Assembly (NCBI GenBank): GCA_947652605.1
Contig: OX393576.1
Coordinates: forward strand, 48,460,966-48,524,965
Direction: 5' to 3'
From: Elmis aenea
Taxonomy: Eukaryota; Arthropoda; Insecta; Coleoptera; Elmidae
Length of the DNA: 64,000 nucleotides
How positions within the stretch are numbered: the first letter of the stretch is position 1; every line of letters starts with the position of its first letter. Shown here in pieces: positions 1-9,344 of the stretch. The notes beneath the pieces were generated by a model. The model had not been told where the DNA came from, did not search any database, and saw only the letters and a list, made by a program, of their open reading frames with translations. The position numbers and the translations under genes are program-made.

Positions 1-325
1 AATAAATTTTTATTCAAATTCATTGACAAATAAATTAAAGAAATACGCGATGTAGGTATAATATAAAATAATATAATAAAAATATAAATAGGTTCAGCAT
101 ATTTTATGTAAATAGTAATTTTTCTACCTTTTTCATTTGCAAATAGGTACATCTATTATATCTTCATAATTAAATATTTTTGCAATGTCTTTTTCAATAA
201 TTGATATTATTATGTTTGTTAATCGTTCTTGTCCAATAAAAGAACGAAGGTACGATTTTACAATTTGTAATTTGCTAAACGAACATTCGCAGGAAGCTGT
301 GTTTACAGGCATTGTTAGTAATAGT

Positions 326-697
326 TATTTATGTATCAAGGCCAAAAAGTCGAGGCCAGCAAACAGGCAAGGCCGAAAAAGAACGTTTTGGCCGAGGTGC
401 ATATTACATTTTTTGTGCCATCGAATTAAAAACAATTAAATTTTTAGTAATTTTCAAAATTATAGGTTAGAAACTACGCGACATTCTGTCACTGACAGAT
501 GACGGCGTATGTACTGCATTACCGGCCCTCTCCTTAGCAACGGCCGTAAAAGTTACTTTTTCGGCCGTTCTTAAGGGTAACGGCCTGAAAGTAACTTTTA
601 CGGCCGTTGCTAAGGATAGGGCCGGTAATGCAGTACTTTATGGTTGCTAACGCGTCCGTCAAACATCTGTTTTCAGTACGATCGCACAAAAAATCAT
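326..697. mobile_element. GGCC-rich hairpin element, copy 1, inserted in the hAT relic
   Basis: This stretch splits the hAT dimerisation motif and matches a shorter copy at 46629-46820. Both begin tttatgtatcaaggcc and share the aggttagaaacta tract. Both contain facing TTTTGTGCGATCG-like repeats (here about 414-425 and 678-692). The copies differ in that this one has about 180 bp more between attctgt and acgatcgcac, which is the palindrome at 511-636. Motifs GGCC, CGGCCGT and GGCCGAAAA recur throughout. No coding potential is seen, so it is a non-autonomous element of unknown class. Its ends are defined only by the gap in the hAT reading frame and by the second copy. Confidence 0.65.
511..636. 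repeat. 46-bp-arm perfect hairpin with CGGCCGT core
   Basis: Positions 511-556 and 591-636 are inverted copies of each other with a single mismatch. The 34-bp loop itself holds a smaller inverted CGGCCGTT/AACGGCC pair. The arms begin gtactgcattaccggccct. Less exact pairing continues outward (gacggcg / cgcgtccgtc). The near identity suggests a younger insertion than the surrounding hAT relic. Confidence 0.85.
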
Positions 698-969
698 TAA
701 TGCTATGTCTAGATTTTGATACGTGTTCTGTAATGAGTGTTCGTAATTTTTTTGGCAAGATTTAAAAGAGTTCATCTAGCCCAAATTTTCAAAAACTGCC
801 ATGGCTTGATATTTGAAACTCTCTATTTCACATACAAGTTCTGGAGCATTTAAATCGCTATTACATTTCAATGCCAGGTTAGCTGCGAATCGTTTGAGAT
901 CGTTTCCATTTAAAAAACTGCAGTCGTTTGCGACCTCTTGTAAAGCAGTAACTTATCTATGAGTTGTAT

Positions 970-1820
970 ATTAGATCTAAAACTTTACACTTTTTTTTTA
1001 AGTAGGTAATGCAGTTTCATTCATGGCAAACGAATCATCAGTAGCTTTCTTCACCAGACATAATTTTTATTTTGCGCCGTTTTTTTTCTGGAATGTAAGT
1101 TTATATTTATTGTTTCGGCTAAGCTTTTTGCTGAAATTGAAGCAAACCGAAAAAATCATTTCGGTACTGTTACATTTCATTTTTTAGAGCTTTTATAATT
1201 TTTTTTGTAAAAATAAATTTAATTTTTTAATCTTTTCTAATATTGCATCCCAAAATATTAGTAGTGCAACCAAGTTAAATTTAATTAATAATTTTGACAA
1301 CATTCGAGCATTTGTTACAGAGTCTATAGTAACTTATCTTTGCCATCTAAACTCGAAACGAATTGGAAATTGGAACTCACCAGTGCTACCAAACGCAGTG
1401 AAATTCCGCTGTGTTGTAGATATTGTATGTCTATCAGCGTATTGCCGAAATTTCAAATACAATGTAAAAGAGTGGACTTTTATACCTATTTACTTACTAT
1501 TATTTTTTACATTTCTTATGCTTTGCGCCCTAAACCTAGTTGCACCCGTGGCGGGCACCTCTTTCGCCTTACCCTTGTTACGGCACTGAATTACAAACCT
1601 GTAGACCGAAACTTACGAGGTGCGTTTCTAAAGTATGGTTCGGTTAGCAAAATATATAAATAAAATACTTGTGTAGGTACACATACCATTTAATCCACAT
1701 TTAATCTTTTATCACCATTTGGAACAAGAATGAAACTCCTTCATTTCCATACCATTGCAAAAACTATTGAGCTGAATATCGCTTAGCATTATTTAGCACT
1801 CCTCGGGTAGACTCTTGCAG
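970..1820. other. AT-rich sequence with one GC-rich hAT-like end
   Basis: I see no gene here. Most of it is low-complexity AT. A GC-richer patch at about 1525-1590, read on the minus strand from 1589, begins CAGTGCCGTAACAAGGGTAA and resembles the end of an insect hAT element. The string acggcactgaattacaaa, which includes that end, recurs at about 37031. No partner end was found. Confidence 0.4.
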
Positions 1821-1823
1821 CCT

Positions 1824-2405
1824 AGTTTGTTTTTTCACAGTATTATATATCATTGAGCGCTGACCTTCTTCAGAGATATCGAAATGAAGGAAATGATGTT
1901 TTAGTAAGTTATGTGACAGGCGATGAAAGCTGGTTCTATTATTATAAACCTGAAACAAAATGGTAGAGTATAAAATGGAGACACTTGAATTCTCCAACTA
2001 AGAAGAAAGCAAAGACAGTGCAATCTACTGGGAAAGTTATAAGCATCGTTTTTTGGGATGAAGTAGTGTGCATTCTGATTGAATTTTTGTATTCTAAGGA
2101 AACCATAAATTTTGTTTGTTATTAAAAAACACTTTAGAAGCATTGAGCGATGAACGTCCTGGACAAAATCATCCTCCAACACGATAACGTGGGAGCTCAC
2201 TGTGTTTGTTTAACAACGGAGGAAATTGAGAAAATGGGTTGCCTTGCCTTGCCTACAGTCCTGATTTGACACCCTCTGACTACCATCTTTTAATGTGAAG
2301 AAACAGATGCAAGGCCAGCACTCCCGTAACGGAATTTTCAAGCTTGCACAACGATGGGAAAACTGTATGCAGAGAAATGGGGACTACATTGAAACATGAA
2401 AAACA
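1824..2405 (+). pseudogene. mariner transposase relic
   Basis: Several frames together give a mariner transposase: SERCQRLLQRYRNEGNDVL, then VSYVTGDESWFYYYKPETKW (first catalytic Asp in GDE), SIKWRHLNSPTKKKAKTVQS and TGKVISIVFWDE. Next come LQHDNVGAHC (second catalytic Asp, normally HQDNAPAH) and YSPDLTPSDYHLL (third Asp). It ends with a C-terminal CxENGDYIET-like end near 2395. Stops and frameshifts occur throughout, and part between the FWDE and QHDN blocks is garbled. The N-terminal helix-turn-helix region was not recognised upstream. The type is closest to irritans/mori-like mariners. No terminal inverted repeats were found, so the element limits are unknown. Confidence 0.85.
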
Positions 2406-2409
2406 ACTC

Positions 2410-3440
2410 ATCAAATATTTTAACTACGACTATTCCAAAAATGAGTCCAAAATACAAAAGCTTAAGTTTTAAGAGTCTGTGAACTTGCAAAGTATCTGTA
2501 TATTAGGAATTTGTGTTGAATTGGCTGTGCATTTTATTAAATTTGATGAGTTACTAGTATAATGTTATGATCCGTCCAAAATTTTCGGCTTAAATTTAAG
2601 TCTTTTACATAAAAATTAATTCACTTAACAAGCAATAAACATCTACTAATTATTAATGCTCTATTTTCATGTTAACTAAGGACTATCCAGAATGAAATAT
2701 TATTGTTTGGTGTAAGTACCAAGTTAGTGTTTATCGATTTAAAAAAGAGTTTTAAGTAGATTAATATTATAATGAGTAGAGCAAACTACTGTGCTTGTAA
2801 AAAAAGGCTAAGAGAAAACATATGAATTACAAAGGAAGGCAGTACGAGTCAAAGTTTGTGAAATATCTGGCCAAGATATCAACACAAAGCAGTTGAAAAA
2901 TAAATTTATTTCTTGCAGTTTTACATTTTATTTATTTCTTACTGTGTAATAATTAGGCTAAGCCCGTGAACTACTTTAAGTACAAATATTCCAGCCATCT
3001 TAAAAAAACAATAAAGAGCCTTAAATAAGTTTGGATTAATATATAAGTACTTAAGTAACATTAACATCTTAACCAAATGTCCTAATATTTCGAGCGAAAT
3101 ATTCAGAATAACATTCACTGATTCCTTTGTTAATCGCTAATTGATATCGCAAGAATTTGATTTATATTTGTAAGTGTAGATATTACTCGTCGATTTTAAT
3201 TAAGAGATTTGTGTTCAAGCGCTATTGAGCAAAGTTGAATTCGTCGTTCTTGCCGTTGTTAATGTGAATTAAAGGGAGTTCATGAGCCATACATTACACA
3301 GAACATCCGGCGAACGAGCAGCGTGTTAAGTATTAACTCCGATTGAATAATTATCATTAACGTGTTGGGAGGTCACTGCATACGTGTATGCTATAGCCAC
3401 ATTTGCTTTACATACAATGGAATCGTGTAGTTACGTGATT
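2410..3440. other. AT-rich sequence without recognised features
   Basis: No coding region, repeat pair or transposon end was recognised. A GC-richer tail from about 3230 leads into the island that follows. Confidence 0.5.
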
Positions 3441-3446
3441 CTCCTT

Positions 3447-3811
3447 TCAAGCACGTGTTTTTATGTGCAGCGGCTCACCGGTTCTAGCCGCAAACAAACA
3501 CGGCGACTCTGATGGACTGATGAATGAGAATATGGTGGATCGGTGGTGCCTGATTTGGAGAAAGAATACCAATGACAGCAGAAATTTGGTCGGATTCGGA
3601 CATTCCGGGAAGAATAATAAGATTGTCGAGAGAGGAAATTTCCAGTTACACGTTCGATGCTGACAAACGGAATTATCATGATTGGTGGGGTTTGATTGAA
3701 TCAAGTGCGGCAAAAAAAAACAATGCCGTTGCAGTTCAGGAATGCAGGTGCTATGAGTTTGAATTCGTGGCACATAGGAAATGCGTTACCAAAAAAGTGA
3801 TATTCAGTTAA
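3447..3811. other. GC-richer island, open on both strands, unrecognised
   Basis: Base composition is clearly richer in G and C than the flanks. Reading frames stay open on both strands: 3463-3663 and 3572-3811 on plus, 3447-3773 on minus. None of the translations resembles a family I know. A possible splice acceptor (tttttatgtgcag) precedes 3471. It could be an exon, a conserved non-coding element or an old repeat; the sequence alone does not decide. Confidence 0.3.
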
Positions 3812-3952
3812 TCAACGATTTAAAATTTTTTAATAACTTTTGCTGACTACTTTACGTCATTTATGTGTTTTACTATTTGATTAAATTGGTCTTATGTGAC
3901 TTAAGTTTTTTTTTCTTCAATTATTAAAAAGTTTACATACAGTACAAATATA

Positions 3953-4390
3953 CAGTGTGTACAAAAAGGAACGTAACGGATCAAACGGTCTTTACAAAAA
4001 ATAGTTTCGAATAAAAGTTGTTTGTAGTAATTTACTACCTAACCTTAAATTATATTTAACTATACACAGTGTTTTGTTTTTGCGCACTGATGCGTCACTT
4101 TGTTTTCTTAAATAGAACACCCTGTATATTTTGCACTTTTTAGATAGAGAATTAAATTGTCTTTCAAAATGTTTCGGGTGTTATGTGTGTAAAATCAATC
4201 GTTTTTAAGTTATTTAAGTTTCTTTGAAAATTTTGACAGAAACAGGACTTTAAGGCCATATTGAAATTTCACAACATAGCAATTTCAAAACGAATTCCTT
4301 TGAAACTTTGTTCGACAATAGTATCATAGTGATTGCTGACTAGTTAAAATTTTAAAATAATACACAGTGTTTTTTATTATTATTTGAAAA
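3953..4390. repeat. decayed arm of a TA-palindrome, 40.1-kb family
   Basis: It starts TATACAGTGTGTACAAAAAG and then follows the same order of segments as the right arm of the element at 40113-40863 read in reverse. Shared blocks are aaaagttgtttgtagt..tttactac, cacagtgttttgtttttgcgc, caccctgtatattttg and ttgaaaattttgaca. Only one arm is evident, so it is a truncated or deleted copy. Confidence 0.7.
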
Positions 4391-4459
4391 TTTATTTTTA
4401 AAAAACGAATTGTGAATTATGAATATTTAATACACCATAATTAAAAAAGTATGTGGACT

Positions 4460-4492
4460 CCCGGGCCCTTAAATTACCTTCGGGCCCGGGGC
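4460..4492. repeat. short very GC-rich hairpin
   Basis: CCCGGGCCC and GGGCCCGGG are arranged as inverted repeats around a short AT loop (ttaaattacctt) in otherwise AT-rich DNA. A GC-rich stretch continues to about 4535. The origin is unknown; it may be the end of the element that carried the coding relic just downstream. Confidence 0.7.
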
Positions 4493-5189
4493 TAAGAGAC
4501 CACTCTGCCCCACCCTCTCATCGGCCCTGTCTATCGTGGTTATTTGAAAAATTAATTTAGTTTACTTTTATATACAATTTATACCGTTGCATAGGATGGC
4601 TGAGATTAGTAATAATTGTTTGGATGTGGAAAATTATGAATCAAATTGTTCTTCAATAGAATTTATTGTCAAAAAGACCGGATCAAGAAAACGTTTACGT
4701 ATTTCTTCGGATTCGTCATCTGTCATCTGATTTCAACTGTAAAAATATTACAACAAATAATTCGACTGGACGGAAAAGAAGCCGTAATTCTGCCAAATGG
4801 GCCAGAAATATTCAAAAGAGATCTGTAGTTCTAAAAAATGTGGACCAGCCTTTATTATATCCCACAGGCAGGATTTGTAACAAGAGAAAAGAGGAGGGAT
4901 ATGATTAGGGTTTGGGAAGATTCGGTCTTTTTGGATTCGACGAATCCGAATCGAATCCACGATTATTTTACGAATCCGAATCCGGATCCGAATCCAGTTC
5001 TAAAATTAAATGAATTGTAGTGCCATAAAAATTATTGTACAATATTTACAATATTTGTCAGCGGTTGCCAGTTTTGTCAGTAGCGCATCAATGGGTTTTA
5101 CTAACACGGCCTTCAATTAGTTAAAATGGCACTGTATTTCATTGTTAAAGTCTTAAAGTATGAAGTAAAATAACAAGTATATTAGTATA

Positions 5190-5560
5190 CAGGGTGTTTC
5201 ACTTTTCCATGGGACACTATTACTATCTCCGTAAATAATGAAAATATAAGGTTGATCAAATGGGACAAAAGTTAGCTATTTAGGGGTGTATAACCAGATC
5301 TTGTTTTGTTTAAAAAATCCATGGCTTGCGTGATATAACGAAAAAACCGAAATCGATCAAATTTTTTAAACTTAAATATCTCGGTTATTGTTGCGAATAC
5401 ACAAAAACGCCAAAGGAAAAAAGTTTTGTAGATTTGGTTTGCTATAAGATGGCAACAGTCAGATTTTTTTTTATGAATTACCGTGCGAGATATTTGACAA
5501 AACAACTTTTTTTTAATGGCAATCGTAGTAGGTGATGACTGATTTAAAGATTATTTTTTT
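5190..5560. repeat. one end of a TA|CAGGGTG element nested in the hAT
   Basis: After TA (5188-5189) the sequence begins CAGGGTGTTTCACTTTTCC and shows a subterminal TATCTCCGTAAATAATG segment and then a GGTTGATCAAAT tract. These match the plan seen in the palindromic elements elsewhere in this window. No matching CACCCTG end was found, so only one arm is present. The inner part (cgagatatttgac, tttctctttacaatgatataat) resembles inner arm sequence of the 38.5-kb element. Confidence 0.6.
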
Positions 5561-5639
5561 CTCTTTACAATGATATAATATTTTGTATGTCTATTTTCAA
5601 AAATAAGCGAAATAACCTAAAAAAATGCAAAATCTTAAG

Positions 5640-5903
5640 ACAAAAGTCAGGGTTATTTTTTTGCTTCATCTTCAGAGAAGTTCTCTCTGAATTGGTTGAC
5701 CTTGGTTTAATTGTTATGATTGCTCGATATACTTTTTCTAAATAGTTCGTTCTAATTTTGGCATTTGAAAATAATGCATTTTTTTTTAAGTAGGTAAATT
5801 TATCTTGAGACTTTGGTAATATAAGGCATTTTACCGTTTCCAATATATGATTAAGCTCTTCTTCCATCGTTAACAACTGAACGTCATCTGCAATATTCCG
5901 CAA
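5640..5903 (-). pseudogene. hAT transposase C-terminal fragment
   Basis: The minus strand reads IRTNYLEKVYRAIITIKPRS followed by TNSERTSLKMKQK. This is the hAT dimerisation signature (normally LxRxxLTIxPTSxxSERxFS). It starts with MRNIADDVQLLTMEEELNHI and is open for 112 codons, but the coding match stops after SERTS. It belongs to the hAT element that encloses it. Catalytic residues are missing, so it is not functional. Confidence 0.75.
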
Positions 5904-6604
5904 TCACCCTCTGTTGAATGCTCGGTTTCTTCATTTTTGTCTTCTCCGTCAAACAATCGTTTCGTAATATTTGTTGCAAAATTAAGTATTTTCTCTGAAG
6001 TTGTGTTAGCATTAATGAGACCTAATCCGAGATTCGTCGAATCTTAGACCGAATATCGAATCCGAATATTTGCTGTAGGATTCGGCGAATCCGAATCCGG
6101 GTACCCGGATCCGAAAAACCCTAGATATGATGGACCTCTTAAAATTCATTCCTCCTGTTAAACATGCTTGTTATAGAAACTTAAGAACGTATCGTCATGA
6201 CGGGTCCTTGAGGACGTGTGACGATGAAGATGTTATTTATGACCAAGATTATAATAATAATTGTAATTAACAGTAACAGAACAGTTATAAATGTTTTGTG
6301 TAATAACACTTCTTTTAAATTGAATTTAATGGCATTAATTATTTTATTTTGATTTTCAGTTGCCAAATCGATTAACTCCCTTCGCTATGAGAAAAAAATA
6401 ACAATAATAACAATTATCAGGAGTATATTATTTTATGGAATTTATATGTCGTTAGATATAAGCTAAAACTATAATAATACATTCTTCAATGTTAGTTTGC
6501 ATTTAAATTTAAAGGAAATTTTTAAAAGAATGTATACTATTTTATTGATTTTCTCTGTTTTTGTTTTATGAAGTTAATCAATTTGGCCTATGAACGACTC
6601 AGAT

Positions 6605-6834
6605 AGTATTCCAGATTTAAAAGTATTTTTAAGATTACGTTAGCAAAAAAAGGTCCTAAAAGTAAATACTTAAAAAAATACACTTGATTAAGGGACGGTT
6701 AAGAAATATAAACTAATAGGATCCCCATAAAAGAATTGGAATAGAGGCGCAATAAATATAGATATAAAAAAGGTGGTGCCATAACATTTGATATGGAAAA
6801 GGGAGGCGACAAATACAAAGGTTGAGAAACACTG
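6605..6834 (-). repeat. hAT-like terminal fragment, copy of 20387-20580
   Basis: Read on the minus strand it begins CAGTGTTTCTCAACCTTTG and matches 20387-20580. Shared blocks are the terminal CAGTGTTTCTYAACCT, ttaaccgtccyttraycgagtgtatt and the gctaacgtaatcttaaaaatac tract. The terminus is typical of hAT elements. No opposite end is seen for either copy. Confidence 0.7.
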
Positions 6835-6839
6835 TCGTA

Positions 6840-9103
6840 ACGTGATATTGTCTGAATAAATTTCGGCAAACAAAAAACTATGTAAATTAACAGAGAAATT
6901 AGGAGTCCGTATTTTAATTATTGCAATAATTAAATTTTATTGAAAGACAGTTTTTAACTGTTTTTCGCAGCTATAATTTCTTAACTAGTACTCTGTACTG
7001 AAATAAACAAAAAAATGTTTGCTATAAATAAATTTAGGTCAAACATTAGCATCTAAATTTACAGTTATTACCAATTTTATTGTCAATATTGTGTATAATT
7101 TTTTAATTGTAATGTATGGGTCAAAAAAATAATGAATAGTAAATTGGTTGGCAACAATGAATTTTTTTAATTATTCAAAACCTCTCATTCAAATATTCCG
7201 TTAAATTTCTGAAATAATAGTTTTGTTACAATTAAATCGGTTTTAATAAATTTACCATAAACTCACGCTTCTGTTTTTTAAATATTTATTGTTTATCGGC
7301 AAAAAAATAAAAAGTAGGTAATTGCGCGTTCCCTAGTGGCACATTCGCTCGGTCCAACCACATTCTGAAATGAATTATTAACTGTTGTGAAAGAGTATAC
7401 GACTCCACGCTATGATCAAATATCGGCTGCTGTAAATCTTTCTTTTTGACTTCTTAACATTTAAAGTTTGTTTTTGCCTACGCAGACTATGTAATAACAC
7501 TACATCTTCTGTTATCGCAGGCACAATAGCTTCCATCGCCAGAGTATGTGAATATAATTATGGCGGAGGTGGTTTGTAGTACTGGGGGTCGCTCGTGAAG
7601 CAGCACAATACCGTGTGGGTGGTGCAGATACTTCCAAAGTACATATACAACATTTAAATAACATAAACTCGCCGATACCTAACGTTTATTTTTCGCGAAC
7701 GTGTATAATATTATTTATTATGGGACGAAAATACGTTTTGGCCCAAACTGTATATACACGTTTAGCGAAGCTGTGTATTATAAGTCATAATATGTCCAAG
7801 TGAGTGTCATCACCTCCCAGCAGGTGTTCTTTGCCGTCGTGTCTTGGCTGACAGATGTGTGTGGCCAAGTATGCACGACTCCCTCGTAAAACGACTCCTA
7901 TAATGTTTATCTCCGACATTGAGTTTCACATTCTTAATATTTAGCTTTACCATTATTTTTATAAAGTATATGTCCACAACTTGAGCACAAAATATCAAGT
8001 TACGTCATCCCTTGATTAAAAATATTAAAAGAATGATTAATAACATTTGCTGTAAGAAAATATTAGGAAAAAAATTATGAATATATTTTAGATTTACCTA
8101 AGCAAAGCCAAGAGAAATTATAATTTATAATTATTAAAAAAAAACTGTGTTAAATAACTACTGACAGTTATTTATATCTACTAAAAAACTTGCAATAAAA
8201 AAAAGTTACCTTAAGGAAAGTAAAAGTCAATTCACATGCTACGCAATGGAATAAAATATATTTACTTAAACGTAAATTAAACATAATAGATCATATAAAC
8301 ATTTCAGCTGATAAAACTGTGAAAGAACATTTACATTTTGTTACACAGAAATTAAACATGAAATTGCTTAAAAAAACCTATAGAATTTTTACAGTTGATG
8401 TGTAGATGCACCTATTTAACGAACTCTTTCTTAAGTTGAGCAATGGATATCTTTATGAAAATAAATGGTAGTGTTTTAAAGTGTATTTTTTTCAGTAATC
8501 TCTTATATGGACATAAATATAAAAAAAATCTTTAGTTGAAACTTTTCTTTCCATGATTCCATGGATTTATTTAGGCGCTGTTTTCGTGAAACCAATCACT
8601 GGCGTAAATTGGAAAGATTAATGTACTTATGTCAAAATAAACAGTTGGTAATTAACATTAAAAAGGAAAACCAGATTTCAAAGATATTTAAAAATTGAAG
8701 TTAGATAAATAATTGTTTACACAAAAAAAAAAATCTCTATAATATCGTTATGCTAATTATATACTCCTCTTATTTAACGATTTATGGACTTAAATTAAGT
8801 TAAACACAGGCAGCAGTTTTGCGGTAATTATAATAATTTAATTACTATGTAATCAGAAATTTGACAAGAATATTAAAAACTAAAACAGTATTTTTTTTGC
8901 GTGGTAGTTTTAATAAATTAAATATGTAGTGTTCTAGACTCTAGAGAGCAATTAAAGTTTATGTATTTAACTACAGATCGCTTTAACTGTTTTTGTGTTA
9001 TTAACATTTTTATTAGTTTCGCACCTTTGTACAATATCGTAAATGAAAAACTGCAGAATAACGTAAGTAATTTTCTTTGAAATATATAAATTTTAAAACA
9101 ATA
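6840..9103. other. AT-rich sequence with one GC-richer island
   Basis: No gene was recognised. About 7310-7900 is richer in GC, complex in sequence and free of recognisable transposon motifs, which would suit a conserved non-coding or regulatory block. The rest (6840-7300 and 7900-9100) is low-complexity AT. Confidence 0.35.
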
Positions 9104-9105
9104 TA

Positions 9106-9342
9106 CAAGGTGTCCCAGATTACACTTCCAGCATGGGGATCTCGCTTATTATAAGAGATACAGGTTTGCTTAAATAAGATGAATTATTCTCAAGTACGAA
9201 AGGAGCTACAATCAGTTTTTAAAAGTAAAAATATTCTCGTGCATCAGATGTTAAAGCAAAAAATATGAAAATGTCGAATTTCTTTTTTCTCTCGTAACTT
9301 TTTTGTTTTAATCATGCTGGAAATGTAATCTGGGACACCATG
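9106..9342. mobile_element. short TA|CAGGGTG element, deletion derivative of the 29.5-kb family
   Basis: It is flanked by TA (9104-9105 and 9343-9344). Left end CAAGGTGTCCCAGATTACAC and right end, reversed, CATGGTGTCCCAGATTACAT. The ends pair for about 30 bp. The body follows the left arm of the element at 29464: ttccagcatggg, the ATCTCGCTTATTATAAGAGA mini-hairpin, gctacaatcag..., cagatgttaaagcaaaaa, tttcttttttctctc. It is therefore an internally deleted relative. Confidence 0.85.
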
Positions 9343-9344
9343 TA

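Larger units (their letters stand above)
186..957 (-). pseudogene. hAT transposase C-terminal relic, interrupted
   Basis: The minus strand encodes the end of a hAT-family transposase. Reading down from 957 it gives a helical stretch (ALQEVANDCSFLNGNDLKRF, then FAANLALKCNS) and a TYQNLDIAL motif near 700. After an interruption it resumes near 325 with LLTMPVNTASCECSFSKLQI and then VKSYLRSFIGQERLTN. This is the hAT dimerisation block, normally a continuous 'YPNxxIALRIxLTxPVxxASxERSFSKLKxIK' run in ZMYM1-like hATs. The break between 'IAL' and 'LLTMPV' is filled by the GGCC-rich element at 326-697. There is a stop just before the NSFKSCQ segment. The catalytic region is absent. It is a dead fragment; the family call is firm and the subfamily is inferred. 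Confidence 0.85.
4906..6123. mobile_element. hAT element with 8-bp target duplication
   Basis: The element is bounded by gatatgat on both sides (4898-4905 and 6124-6131), the 8-bp duplication expected for hAT transposons. Termini are TAGGGTTTGGGAAG on the left and, reversed, TAGGGTTTTTCGGATCCG on the right. Both ends carry many GAATCCG/CGGATTCG repeats as subterminal motifs. A minus-strand transposase end lies inside at 5640-5903, and a CAGGGTG-type element end starts at 5190. At 1.2 kb it is an internally deleted, non-autonomous copy. Confidence 0.9.
4596..6250 (+). pseudogene. unknown transposon-type protein, N-terminal part, split by a hAT
   Basis: The plus strand encodes MAEISNNCLDVENYESNC, then SIEFIVKKTGSRKRLRISS and, after a frameshift, GRKRSRNSAKWARNIQK and NVDQPLLYPTGRICNKRKEE (to about 4900). 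A basic W-x-K/R-N segment followed by a TGR-like strand is typical of the N-terminus of uncharacterised insect transposon-associated proteins, in which a cysteine cluster comes next. After the hAT inserted at 4906-6123, the sequence continues near 6132 with PPVKHACYRNLRTYR, which may be the start of that cluster, and then fades by about 6250. The family assignment is recalled from general pattern, not proven. The inserted element has a perfect target duplication, so pre-insertion continuity is directly visible. Confidence 0.5.

Noticed and set aside
6181..6366. Minus-strand frame with a predicted membrane segment
   Set aside because: Low-complexity taattatt-type sequence yields Ile/Leu runs; it has no start context or similarity.
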